From: JAWLCQ01 sp041687095
GTDB lineage: Bacteria; Planctomycetota; Phycisphaerae; SM23-33
Assembly (NCBI GenBank): GCA_041687095.1
Contig: JAWLCQ010000084.1
Coordinates: forward strand, 1-19,301
Reading direction: 5' to 3'
DNA length: 19,301 bases
The position numbers were made by a program, and so were the translations under genes. Below are positions 7,811 through 15,573 of the stretch, piece after piece (positions within the stretch are counted from its first letter, which is position 1; each line of letters begins with the position of its first letter). The notes beneath the pieces are model-generated. The model ran no database searches. It had not been told where the DNA came from and saw only the letters and a list, made by a program, of their open reading frames with translations.

Positions 7811-9187
7811 ATGACCACCCAACGCCTGCGACAGGACGTGCTGGCCGACCTCCGCTTCGCGGGGCGGAAGCTTGCATGGACACGCTCCGCCGAACGGGCG
7901 GGGATGGTGGTCACCGCGGGGGCGCTGGCAGTGGCGGCCGTGCTGACGGGATGGGCCCTCGCCCCCCACGCCCCCTGGGCCGCCTGGGCCCTGTGCCTGC
8001 TGCCCGTTGCCGTCGGGGTGGGGATTGCAGGGGGGGGATGGGTGCGTGCGGTGCTCTCGACGGTCGCGATGCCTTCTCTCACTCGTCCCCAAGTCCCCCG
8101 GCGGCGTGGGGGGGACCGCCCCGGACGCCCCGCAATGTCCCGTCCTCGCTCCGGATCCCTCCGCGCGTATACCGCGGGCTCCCCGCCGCTCTTCCGGGAC
8201 CGCGCAGAGGCCCTGTGGGCCGCCGCCGCCCTGGCCGCTCCCGCGCTCGCGGGCGCCGTGCTGCTGGGGCTGGGAATGCACCTCCGCGTCCCCCCGCTGG
8301 TGTGGGCGCTGGGCGTTCCGTCGGCGATGGGGCTGCTTGCGGGCGGCGTGCGGGCGATGCGGGGGGCGGGCGTGCTGGCAGCGGGGCGGTTCCTCGACGA
8401 GCGCCACGGGCTGCGCGAGCGGCTCGCCACCGCCGGTGAGATCGCCCTCGCCCCGCGGGACGCCGCACCGTCCGAGACGACCGTCCTCGCCCAGGCCGCC
8501 GAGATCCTCCGCACCCGCCGGCCCCAGCGGGCACCCATGTGGCAACGGACCCGTACGACGGCGGCCGCGGTGGCGTGCGCGGTCCTGCTGGCGGTGGCGG
8601 TGGCGGCGGTCTCCCCCGCACCGGTGGGGGACGACACCGCCCGCCTCGCCGGATCGCTCGATGAACTGACGGACCAGCAACTCGCCCGCCTCGCCGCCGC
8701 CCTCCGCGCCGCCGCCTCCGACCCCGCCCTCCGCGACCGCCTCCTCGCCGCCGCCCGCCTCGTCGAAGCCCGCAACGAAGAACAACTGCAACGCGTGCTC
8801 GAACAACTGCAGGCCGAGGGCTACCGCCCGCTGGAAACCGTGCCCGCCGACATCCTGGCGGCCGCGGGCGTGGGCGGGGGGGGGCAGGAGCCCCGGCGCG
8901 GCGGGGGCTCCGAGGACGACGTCCCCGCCCCCGACGACCAGAACCCCAGCGAGGACCTCCCCGCCAGCGGCGGGGTGGTCCGCCTCTACGACCCGCAGTA
9001 CGCCGACGTCGCCCCCGCCCCCGCCCTCGCCGGCCAACGCCCCGCGACCCCGTACCGCCCCTACGACGACGCCTGGTCCGCCGCCCGCCGCCGCGCCGCC
9101 GACGCCCTCCGCCAGGATACCGTCGTCCCCGAGTACCGCCCGATCCTTCGCGAGTTCTTCCGCGACCCGGACGTCCCCCCGCGGTGA
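7811..9187 (+). CDS. Multi-spanning membrane protein of unknown function
   Basis: 458 residues with five predicted membrane helices (about 33-50, 55-75, 134-155, 162-180 and 250-268), followed by a soluble C-terminal half. Between helices 2 and 3 is an Arg/Pro/Gly-rich segment (about 89-125) that looks inserted. AGRFLDERHGLRERLATA (191-208) resembles the 'DxxLGLxxRLxTA' motif seen in membrane proteins of MoxR/DUF58-type clusters. The extreme C-terminus (VPEYRPILREFFRDP) resembles the closing motif of those proteins; this resemblance is from memory and no MoxR or DUF58 gene is in the window. The segment around 280-320 (LAGSLDELTDQQLARLAAALR onward) is likely helical or coiled coil. It starts 27 bases after the HEPN gene without a strong Shine-Dalgarno, so co-transcription is possible but unproved. 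Confidence 0.7.
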   Translation: MTTQRLRQDVLADLRFAGRKLAWTRSAERAGMVVTAGALAVAAVLTGWALAPHAPWAAWALCLLPVAVGVGIAGGGWVRAVLSTVAMPSLTRPQVPRRRGGDRPGRPAMSRPRSGSLRAYTAGSPPLFRDRAEALWAAAALAAPALAGAVLLGLGMHLRVPPLVWALGVPSAMGLLAGGVRAMRGAGVLAAGRFLDERHGLRERLATAGEIALAPRDAAPSETTVLAQAAEILRTRRPQRAPMWQRTRTTAAAVACAVLLAVAVAAVSPAPVGDDTARLAGSLDELTDQQLARLAAALRAAASDPALRDRLLAAARLVEARNEEQLQRVLEQLQAEGYRPLETVPADILAAAGVGGGGQEPRRGGGSEDDVPAPDDQNPSEDLPASGGVVRLYDPQYADVAPAPALAGQRPATPYRPYDDAWSAARRRAADALRQDTVVPEYRPILREFFRDPDVPPR

Positions 9188-9280
9188 TCCGACGGACGCC
9201 GCGAACTCGCACCACCCGTTGTTCCATTCATCTCGATGGACGGATCGCTGCTCGCTCCTTCGACAGCCCGGGCAGCGTCC

Positions 9281-9405
9281 CCGCCCCCGCCGCCCCGCCC
9301 CCGCTGCGCCGGCCCCGCCCCCGTCCGGCCGCCCCCGCCCCCGTCGGGTCGCCCCCGCTGCGCCGCCCCCGCCCCCGCCGGGCCGCCCCCGCCGGGCTCG
9401 TCCCG
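9281..9405. repeat. C-rich imperfect tandem repeats (CCCCGCC / CCGCCCC type)
   Basis: Almost pure C/G with short units such as GCCCCCGCCCC and GCGCCGGCCCC recurring irregularly. Translation yields Pro/Arg/Ala-only peptides. It looks like slippage-prone low-complexity DNA. Confidence 0.7.
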
Positions 9406-9448
9406 GCGGAGCGAAGGTTTCTAAGCTAGCCGGCGGCGATCCACTTTC

Positions 9449-9479
<31 letters not shown>

Positions 9480-9967
9480 TCCGCCCCCGCCCGACTCCCA
9501 TCGGCCGCAACCACAGCGCCGTAGGGAAAAGCACTCACTGCTAAAGCCTCCCCCCGGACGGCCGATACAACAACCAGTCCCCACGACGGACGCTGCAACG
9601 CAGTGACAATCGAAGAGGATCGAGCATCGGGCTTGGTTCCGGCTCCACCCAGCACGGAATGCAGAGGCAGGCGGTAGAAGTGTCCCCCAGCACCTTCGGC
9701 CGTCACTGATTCCCCCCCCAGCTTCTGCTCCTTTCCGCCCAGCCGCCTATTCACCCGGAGCGGGGCCCGATGCTCCATTCTCTTCGATACCGGAGGGAGG
9801 GACCGAGTGCAGCCGACGGCGTGGCGGATGGCAACATCCGCCCCGCCGTCACGAGGGACAGCGGACAGCCGCAGGAGCGGGCGCGGGGCCACCCCCGCCC
9901 CCGTCTGCACTTCTTGCCGCCCCGCGCACGGGACTCTGCGGTGGCCCCTCCAATTCTCCACCTGCGG

Positions 9968-9996
9968 TTGGCGTGGGGGGCGGCGTCGGCTACACT
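9968..9996 (+). promoter_or_regulatory. Sigma70-like promoter for the anchored hypothetical protein
   Basis: TTGGCG (9968-9973) and TACACT (9991-9996) are separated by exactly 17 bases. Transcription would start near 10003. GGAGG follows at about 10014-10018, nine bases before the GTG start at 10028. Confidence 0.55.
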
Positions 9997-10027
9997 GGCG
10001 TCTTGCACCCAGTGGAGGCCTTCCCGC

Positions 10028-10750
10028 GTGAAGTGGATCATTCGGATTCTGGCGGCGATTGTCGTGTTGGCGGTGGCGGCGGGGGTGGGGTTGTACCTCA
10101 CGGCCACCCGCACGCCCGAGGGCTACGCCCCGTCCGAGCTGTCCCCCGAGCAGGAGAAGCAGGCGGCCCAGCAGTTCGTCCGCGACGCCGTCGACCTCTT
10201 CAACAAGGCCCCCACCGCCGAACCCCTCGTCTGGACGGGCACGGAGGAGCGGATCAACCGCTACCTGGCGGCGATGGACGAGATCGCCTTCTACCGCCAG
10301 GGGGGGCGTCGCGGAGAGGTCCGATCCGCCCTCGACCGCGTCGGGCTGTCCGATCCGGCGGTGCGGCTGCGGGAGGGGGGGCTGACGCTCATGGCCCGTT
10401 CGGAGGAGTACGGCGCGGTCCTCTCGGTGGACGTTCGCCTGGACATGACGGAGGACAGCCGCCTGCAGGTGGCGGTGACGGGCGTCCGCGTCGGGGCCCT
10501 GCCGCTCCCCGAGTCCGCGTACCGCCAACGCATCGAGGCCCTGCAGGAAACGGTGCGGGCGAACGGCCTGCCCGCGTCGGCCGCCCCGACGGACCGCCTG
10601 CTCGGCGTGTTCGGCCGCATCGTCCGCGCCATCGGCGGCGAGCCCATCCGCGTGGAGCAGGAGATGAACCATCGCCTCGTGACCCTCCACGCCGTCCAGA
10701 TCACCCCCGAGGCCATCTCCCTCCGCTTCGCCGACTCCGCCGCGCCGTAG
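10028..10750 (+). CDS. Membrane-anchored hypothetical protein
   Basis: I do not recognise a characterised family. From the GTG start (GGAGG nine bases upstream) the product is 240 residues. It begins KWIIRILAAIVVLAVAAGVGLYL, a single N-terminal membrane anchor or uncleaved signal; no lipobox Cys follows. The rest is soluble and probably outside the cytoplasmic membrane. It includes EERINRYLAAMDEIAFYRQGG and alternating strand-like stretches (VRLREGGLTLMARSEEYGAV, VDVRLDMTEDSRLQVAVTGVRVG), suggesting a beta-sheet fold. The frame is open for another 86 codons upstream, but that part is low-complexity and lies ahead of the promoter, so it is not coding. It has its own promoter and is followed by a repeat region, so it is probably monocistronic. 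Confidence 0.75.
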   Translation: MKWIIRILAAIVVLAVAAGVGLYLTATRTPEGYAPSELSPEQEKQAAQQFVRDAVDLFNKAPTAEPLVWTGTEERINRYLAAMDEIAFYRQGGRRGEVRSALDRVGLSDPAVRLREGGLTLMARSEEYGAVLSVDVRLDMTEDSRLQVAVTGVRVGALPLPESAYRQRIEALQETVRANGLPASAAPTDRLLGVFGRIVRAIGGEPIRVEQEMNHRLVTLHAVQITPEAISLRFADSAAP

Positions 10751-10809
10751 ACCGGGTGTGGCCGGTTTTCGGCTGGGCCGCGGCGAGTCCTCGCGCGCGA
10801 TGGAGGCGA

Positions 10810-11015
10810 TCCAAATCCGAAACCCGAAACGCGAAACCCGAAACCCGAAACTCGAAACAAATCCAAAGCACGAAGTCCAAAACCCCAAACGGGTCCCCGA
10901 TGCGCAGGGTCCCTTGCGACCCCGAGGGCCCACGAGTGCGCATCGGTTTCGTATTTCGTATTTGCGGTTTTGGATGTGTTTCGGATTTCGTGTTTCGGAT
11001 TTCGGATTTGGACAG
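10810..11015. repeat. Large inverted repeat with CCGAAAC heptads, upstream of efp
   Basis: The left arm has six tandem 7-mers of the form (C/G/T)CGAAAC (10817-10858), then AAATCCAAAG...GTCCAAAACC. The right arm (about 10945-11015) is the inverted form: GGTTTTGGA, then TTTCGGA-type heptads, then TTTGGAC. The centre is a second inverted pair: CCGATGCGCA (10897-10906) and TGCGCATCGG (10937-10946), perfect over ten bases. The 10751-11097 gap holds nothing else that I can support. Translated, these repeats give Asn-Pro-Lys-rich peptides that are not genes. Confidence 0.85.
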
Positions 11016-11097
11016 TTGGGGCGTCCCGGTTGACGGCCGGCAGTGCCCCGCGCAGCGCCCCGCCATTTTCCAGCCGCGCCCCCGTAGCGCGCAGGGG

Positions 11098-11125
11098 TTG
11101 AATCCGCCCCGCCTTTCGGTACAAT
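11098..11125 (+). promoter_or_regulatory. Sigma70-like promoter for efp
   Basis: TTGAAT (11098-11103) and TACAAT (11120-11125) with a 16-base spacer. The predicted start near 11132 leaves a leader of about 36 bases containing ACAGGAG, ten bases before the ATG. Confidence 0.6.
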
Positions 11126-11167
11126 CGACGGTTTGGCCGCCAGACGACAGACAGGAGTATTCCCCCC

Positions 11168-11728
11168 ATGGGCATTAAAGCGATTGACGTGCGAAAAGGT
11201 TCGGTCGTGAACTTCAAGGACGGGCTGTGGACCGTCATCAGCAACGAGAAGGTCGCCAAGGGCAACTGGCGCAGCTACCAGGTCATCAAGCTCAAGAACG
11301 TCCTCACCGGGCAGTCCATCGAGGACCGCTTCCGCACCGACGAGGACTTCACGCCCGTCTTCCTCGACCGCAAGCCGATGGAGTACCTCTACTCCACCAC
11401 CGATGCGCACGTCCTCATGGACCAGCAGTCCTACGAGCAGGTCGAGATGCCCGCCGACCTCATCGGAAACGATAAGGTCTACCTGACCCCCAACCTCGTC
11501 ATCCAGGTCGGGTTCGTCGAGGGCAAGGCCGTCACCGTCGAACTCCCCAACACCGTCGAACTCACCGTCATCGACACGCCCCCGCAGGTGCGGGGGGCGA
11601 CGGCCACCAACCAGCTCAAGGACGCCGAGTGCGAAGGCGGCGCCAAGATCAAGGTCCCTCCCTTCGTCGAGAACGGGACCGTCGTGAAGGTCGACACCCG
11701 CACGGGCGAATACCTCGGGCGGGCGTAA
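11168..11728 (+). CDS. efp: Elongation factor P
   Basis: EF-P enters the ribosomal E site and relieves stalling at polyproline stretches. The product is 186 residues, the normal three-domain length. Domain I is the KOW-like part (IDVRKGSVVNFKDGLWTVISNEKV...KLKNVLTGQ). Domain II is OB-like (MEYLYSTTDAHVLMDQQSYEQVEM). Domain III ends PPFVENGTVVKVDTRTGEYLGRA, the C-terminal signature. The loop that normally carries the modified Lys or Arg reads VAKGNWRSY. By alignment with E. coli KPGKGQAF, the tip residue is Asn, so neither lysylation nor rhamnosylation at that position is possible. The gene has its own promoter, a Shine-Dalgarno (AGGAG) and a strong terminator, so it is probably transcribed alone. 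Confidence 0.96.
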   Translation: MGIKAIDVRKGSVVNFKDGLWTVISNEKVAKGNWRSYQVIKLKNVLTGQSIEDRFRTDEDFTPVFLDRKPMEYLYSTTDAHVLMDQQSYEQVEMPADLIGNDKVYLTPNLVIQVGFVEGKAVTVELPNTVELTVIDTPPQVRGATATNQLKDAECEGGAKIKVPPFVENGTVVKVDTRTGEYLGRA

Positions 11729-11779
11729 GCCCCCCAGCGAACGCCGCCCCGCGGAACGTATCCGCCGTCAACCGCGAAT

Positions 11780-11824
11780 GGCCGAAGCGCCTGTCCCCGG
11801 GCGCTTCGGCCGTTTGCTTTTTTT
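11780..11824 (+). terminator. Rho-independent terminator after efp
   Basis: A perfect 12 bp stem, GGCCGAAGCGCC (11780-11791) with GGCGCTTCGGCC (11800-11811), and an 8-base loop. A T-rich tail with seven consecutive T (11818-11824) follows. It is about 50 bases past the efp stop codon. Confidence 0.92.
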
Positions 11825-11842
11825 CGCCTCCCCGCCTACACT
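11813..11842 (+). promoter_or_regulatory. Possible kdsB promoter overlapping the efp terminator tail
   Basis: TTTGCT (11813-11818) and TACACT (11837-11842) with an 18-base spacer. The -35 element lies in the T-tract of the efp terminator. The predicted start, about 11849-11851, falls on or next to the kdsB ATG (11851), so the transcript may be leaderless; no Shine-Dalgarno is seen. Confidence 0.45.
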
Positions 11843-11850
11843 CTGCGGGC

Positions 11851-12597
11851 ATGACCACCATCGCAGCGATTCCAGCACGGTACGCATCGTCGCGGCTCCC
11901 GGGGAAGGTCCTGCTCCGCGAGACGGGCAAGCCCCTCGTCCAGCACGTCGTCGAGTCCGTCCGCTCCGCCCGGCGGATCGAACGCGCCATCGTCGTCACC
12001 GACGACGCCCGCGTCGTCCAGGCGGTCCGCGACTTCGGCGGAGAAGCCGTCCTCACCAGCGACACCGCCCGCACCGGGACCGACCGCCTCGCCGAGGTCA
12101 CCCACATCCTCCGCCTCGATGACGACGACGTCATCGTGAACATCCAGGGCGACGAGCCCGAGATGCCCCCCGAGTGCGTTGACCTCGCCGCCGACCTGCT
12201 CGCCGAGAGCAAGGCCGACATCGCCACCCTCGCCACCGCCATCACCCCCGACGAGGCCGCCCGCCTCCACTTCACCAAGGTGGTCCTGCGCACCGACGGG
12301 ACGGCGATGTACTTCTCCCGCGCCCGCATCCCGCACGACCGCGACGCCATCGGCGGGGTCCCGTACTACCTCCACCACGGGATCTACGCCTACACCGCGG
12401 GCTTCCTCCGCCGCTTCGCCGCCTGGCCCACCACCCCCGCCGAACGCGCCGAGAAACTCGAACAGCTCCGCGCCCTCGAACACGGCGCCACCATCGCCGT
12501 CGCCCTCGTCAACTACCGCGGCGCCCGCATCGACACGCCCGAGGAGTACCAGGACTTCGTCCGCAAGGTCCGGGAGGGGCAAGGCCCCCGCGCGTAG
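11851..12597 (+). CDS. kdsB: 3-deoxy-manno-octulosonate cytidylyltransferase (CMP-Kdo synthetase)
   Basis: Activates Kdo with CTP to CMP-Kdo for the lipopolysaccharide inner core, in the cytosol. The product is 248 residues, the normal size. Motifs match E. coli KdsB in order: IPARYASSRLPGK (nucleotide-binding loop, about 6-18), TGTDRLAE, VIVNIQGDEPEMP (metal/CTP site), ADIATLATAI, KVVLRTDGTAMYFSRARIPHDRD, HHGIYAYTAGFLRRF, KLEQLRALEHG and the C-terminal IDTPEEYQ. The ATG at 11851 begins directly before the conserved IPARY block, so this start is preferred over the longer open frame that reaches back into efp. Its presence implies that the organism makes Kdo-containing lipid A or another Kdo glycan. 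No other lipopolysaccharide genes are adjacent. Confidence 0.93.
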   Translation: MTTIAAIPARYASSRLPGKVLLRETGKPLVQHVVESVRSARRIERAIVVTDDARVVQAVRDFGGEAVLTSDTARTGTDRLAEVTHILRLDDDDVIVNIQGDEPEMPPECVDLAADLLAESKADIATLATAITPDEAARLHFTKVVLRTDGTAMYFSRARIPHDRDAIGGVPYYLHHGIYAYTAGFLRRFAAWPTTPAERAEKLEQLRALEHGATIAVALVNYRGARIDTPEEYQDFVRKVREGQGPRA

Positions 12598-12650
12598 CGC
12601 CCCGAGTCCTCGTCCCCGCCCGCCTTCCCCACGACGAACCCACCGCGCCC

Positions 12651-12725
12651 CGCCCGCCCCGCGGGCCGAAAAACTCCTCTCCCCCCGGGGAGAGGATGTC
12701 GCGCAGCGACAGGTGAGGGGGCGCC
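12651..12725. repeat. 75 bp double-hairpin repeat, copy A
   Basis: Contains a GC-rich hairpin (CCTCTCCC/GGGAGAGG) followed by TGTCGC-GCA-GCGACA and a GTGAGGGGGCGCC end. Copy B lies 246 bases downstream with the same length and only a handful of differences, all before the second hairpin. Confidence 0.85.
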
Positions 12726-12896
12726 CCGCGCACCCGCACGCCTTCCTTCGCAAAACGAACCCATCAAGCCGTCCACACGACACCCCTCCCTCCAGAACGA
12801 ACCCACCGCGCCCCGCCCGCTGTTTTCTGCGGAACGAAGCCAAACCTGCGCAAGCCTTCCGACTCTTCCGATCTTCGCGCCGCCTCCCCCTCCCCC

Positions 12897-12971
12897 CGCC
12901 CGCCCCGCGGGCGGGAAAACCCCTCTCCCCTCGGGGAGAGGATGTCGCGCAGCGACAGGTGAGGGGGCGCC
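12897..12971. repeat. 75 bp double-hairpin repeat, copy B
   Basis: Same orientation and length as the copy at 12651-12725. Stem CCTCTCCC/GGGAGAGG with loop CTCG, then TGTCGC-GCA-GCGACA. The second half is identical in both copies. Confidence 0.85.
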
Positions 12972-13745
12972 GGACCGACCCGCAGGCGAGCGAAACGGGG
13001 ACGGGTGTCGAAGGGGCGAGCGAAACGGGGACTGGCTCCGTAGGGGCATGTCGTTCGCCCCGGAGGTGCCTGTCCCCCTTTCGCGGCCGAACTCGCCCGC
13101 CGTGCAAAACAAACCCATCCCGCGCCTCCTCTCCATCCTCGAAAACGAACCCAGCGCAGACTATTCCGATTGTTGTCCATCCCGCCTCGTACAAACCCGC
13201 TGGTCCCGGCCGGGCCTGGGCTGCTGTGCGCCGCCGCGCCTCGCCTGCCCCACACGGCCGAGGCGGGGGACCCGCCGCCCCCGTCCGTCCCGCCCCGTCC
13301 GTCCCGCCGCCGCCGGGCCGCGAGCCCCGGGCGTACCTCGCATCCGTCCGTGCACGCACGCGCGCACCTCGCCCCGCCAGTTTATGCAAAAGGCAACTCC
13401 TTCTATAGTTATTCTTAGGCGCAACCGACAGCGCCGTCCCGCCGAAATGGGAATCTGCGGGCATCAGAGTTGCAACCGCCTTATTACTAGCAGGTTGCGA
13501 CGACGAGAATTTTCCCTTCCCGCGCCCCGCCCGCCCCGGTGGACACTTGGGATCTGCAAATGGGACAGCAGTCGAGGCCCACGTCAACGGAGGAACGCCC
13601 ACCCCCTCCCCAGTGCGCGCACCTCACTCATCTCCGAAACCGGGTAGCGTCCCCAATGCCCTGTTGGTAAACTCGCCGCTCCCCATCAGCTCCGCCGCGG
13701 CGTTGTGTTTGTCGCGTGACTGGAGCCTGAATAGACAGGTACAGA

Positions 13746-15473
13746 ATGACCACCGAGAAGAAACCGCCGTTGCTGGAAGGCTTTGCCAAGCTGGACCTCG
13801 ATCCCAAGCTGCTCGCCACTCTCTCTGAACTCGGCTACGAGGAGCCAACGCCGATCCAGCAGGCGGCCATCGAGCCCATGCTGGCCGGCAGCGACCTCAT
13901 GGGCCAGGCTGCCACCGGCACGGGCAAAACGGCGGCCTTTGCCCTGCCCATGCTCCAGCGGCTCGTGGCGGCGGGCAAGGACCGGCCCCAGCCGTCGGCG
14001 ATGGTCCTGGTGCCCACGCGCGAACTGGCCATGCAGGTCGCCGAAGCCATCCACAAGTACGGCCGGCGGCTCAAGACCACCACCGCGCCCATTTACGGCG
14101 GACAGTCGTTCAGCCAGCAGATTCGAATGCTCCAGCGCGGGGTCGATGTCGTGGTGGCCACGCCCGGCCGGGCACTGGACCACATCCGCCGCAAGACGCT
14201 GGACCTCAGCGGCATTGCCATTCTCGTGCTGGATGAAGCCGACGAAATGCTGGACATGGGGTTTGCGGAGGACCTGGAGGCCATCCTGGCGGAGACGCCC
14301 GAAGCCCGCCAGACGGTCATGTTCTCTGCCACGCTGCCCACGCGCATCACCGGCCTGGCGAAACGGCACCTCAAGGATCCCGTGCGCATTCAGATCGCCC
14401 GCGAGACCGCCATCAAGGGCACGATCCCACGGGTCCGCCAGGTGGCGTACATCGTTCCCCGCGGCAGCAAGCCTGCGGTGCTGGGCCGCATCCTCGATGT
14501 CGAAGATCCCACTTCGGCACTGGTGTTCTGCCGCACGCGCATCGAGGTCGACGAGCTGACGGACAAGCTCAGCGCTCACGGCTATCGCGCGCAGGCCCTG
14601 CACGGGGGGATCTCGCAGGACCAGCGGACGCGCGTCATCAAGCTTCTCCGCGAGGGCGCGATCGACCTGGTGATCGCCACGGATGTGGCCGCCCGCGGGC
14701 TGGATATCGAGCAGCTCTCCCACGTCATCAACTACGACGTGCCCACCGCCGCAGACTCCTACGTGCATCGCATCGGACGCGTCGGCCGCGCCGGACGCGA
14801 AGGCATCGCCATCACGCTCGCCGACCCGCGTGAATCACGGCTTCTCCAGCAGTTCGAACGCCTCACCAAGAGCAAGATCGAGATCGCCAAAGTCCCGACC
14901 ATTGCAGACCTGCGGGCCCGACGGCTGGAACTGACGCTCGCCGCCCTGCAGCAGGCCGCCCAGGCCGAGGATCTGGACCTGTACCGACCCGCCATCGACA
15001 CGCTCACCCAGGACTGCGACCTCATGACGGTCGCACTGGCCGCCGTCAAGCTGGCTCATGTGGCCACCTGCGGGGAGCATAACGAGACGGAAATCGAGAT
15101 CGCGCTGCCCCGCGCGACCGATGGGAAACCCCTGGACGGCAAACGCCAGGACGGCGGACGGAAGGAAGGCGGATGGAAGGAGGGGGGGCGGAGCAAACCC
15201 CCCCGGGGCAAGCGGCACGCCGGCCCGGCCGCCAACATGGCCCGCCTCTACGTTGGAGCAGGGCTCTCCGACGGCATTCGGCCGCAGGACCTCGTCGGGG
15301 CCATTACCGGCGAATCGGGCATCAGCGGCAAGGACATCGGCGCCATCGAAATCGAGGAACGCTTCTCCCTGGTCGAAGTGCCCCAAGCCATCATCGAAGA
15401 CGTCCTCCAGGCCATGGGCAACGCCTCCGTCAGGGGCAAGAGAGTCACCATCCGCCGCTTTGAGGAGCGATGA
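13746..15473 (+). CDS. deaD: DEAD-box ATP-dependent RNA helicase with C-terminal DbpA RNA-binding domain
   Basis: A 575-residue helicase that unwinds short RNA duplexes using ATP, acting in ribosome assembly or RNA turnover. The Q motif is YEEPTPIQ (31-38), motif I AATGTGKT (55-62), Ia PTRELA (90-95), Ib TPGR (139-142), II DEAD (163-166), III SAT (194-196), V ATDVAARGLD (311-320) and VI HRIGRVGRAG (341-350). A basic Gly/Lys/Arg linker (about 463-492) leads to a DbpA/CsdA-type RRM (MARLYVGAGLSDGIRPQDLVGAI...). The layout is that of DeaD/CsdA rather than RhlE, but the exact orthology is inference. ACAGG lies eight bases before the ATG. Codon use looks somewhat less extreme in third-position C than in kdsB or efp. 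Confidence 0.94.
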   Translation: MTTEKKPPLLEGFAKLDLDPKLLATLSELGYEEPTPIQQAAIEPMLAGSDLMGQAATGTGKTAAFALPMLQRLVAAGKDRPQPSAMVLVPTRELAMQVAEAIHKYGRRLKTTTAPIYGGQSFSQQIRMLQRGVDVVVATPGRALDHIRRKTLDLSGIAILVLDEADEMLDMGFAEDLEAILAETPEARQTVMFSATLPTRITGLAKRHLKDPVRIQIARETAIKGTIPRVRQVAYIVPRGSKPAVLGRILDVEDPTSALVFCRTRIEVDELTDKLSAHGYRAQALHGGISQDQRTRVIKLLREGAIDLVIATDVAARGLDIEQLSHVINYDVPTAADSYVHRIGRVGRAGREGIAITLADPRESRLLQQFERLTKSKIEIAKVPTIADLRARRLELTLAALQQAAQAEDLDLYRPAIDTLTQDCDLMTVALAAVKLAHVATCGEHNETEIEIALPRATDGKPLDGKRQDGGRKEGGWKEGGRSKPPRGKRHAGPAANMARLYVGAGLSDGIRPQDLVGAITGESGISGKDIGAIEIEERFSLVEVPQAIIEDVLQAMGNASVRGKRVTIRRFEER

Positions 15474-15490
15474 CCGCTTGCACGCCCTGT

Positions 15491-15566
15491 CTGCACGCCC
15501 GGGCGCATGCCCACGGGACGCAGTCCGTCCCGTGGGACAGCCCCCGACGACCAAGCGGGTCCCGTT
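15491..15566. repeat. 76 bp direct repeat with CCCACGGGACG hairpin, copy 1
   Basis: Starts CTGCACGCCCGGGCGCATG. It contains the perfect hairpin CCCACGGGACG-CAGTC-CGTCCCGTGGG (15510-15536) and continues through GCCCCCGACGACC. The second copy is 185 bases downstream in the same orientation, with a few substitutions. Confidence 0.85.
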
Positions 15567-15573
15567 CAGATGG

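Larger units (their letters stand above)
12598..13745. other. 1.1 kb gap packed with several repeat families, no gene seen
   Basis: The gap holds two 75 bp repeats (12651-12725, 12897-12971) and several AACGAACCCA-like elements around 12633, 12755, 12797 and 13145, with more diverged forms at 12833 and 13103. A 23-base string at 12635-12657 recurs exactly at 12798-12820. An 18 bp direct repeat GGCGAGCGAAACGGGGAC lies at 12985-13002 and 13015-13032. From about 13380 to 13515 there is a distinctly less GC-rich patch containing GCAACC (13472-13477) and GGTTGC (13493-13498) in inverted orientation. GGGTAGCGTCCCCAA at 13642 resembles tandem units at 16521-16560. No frame shows protein-like sequence. 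Confidence 0.7.

Noticed and set aside
9770..10027. N-terminal extension of the anchored hypothetical protein
   Set aside because: The extra 86 codons are low-complexity and precede a good promoter and a GGAGG-GTG start; the membrane anchor begins right at that GTG.
11836..13602. A 588-codon minus-strand open frame across kdsB and the repeat gap
   Set aside because: Antisense to kdsB and then made of translated repeats.
13597..13745. tRNA or other RNA gene before the helicase
   Set aside because: No cloverleaf or conserved T-loop sequence found; only a short repeat motif (GGGTAGCGTCCCCAA) is recognisable.
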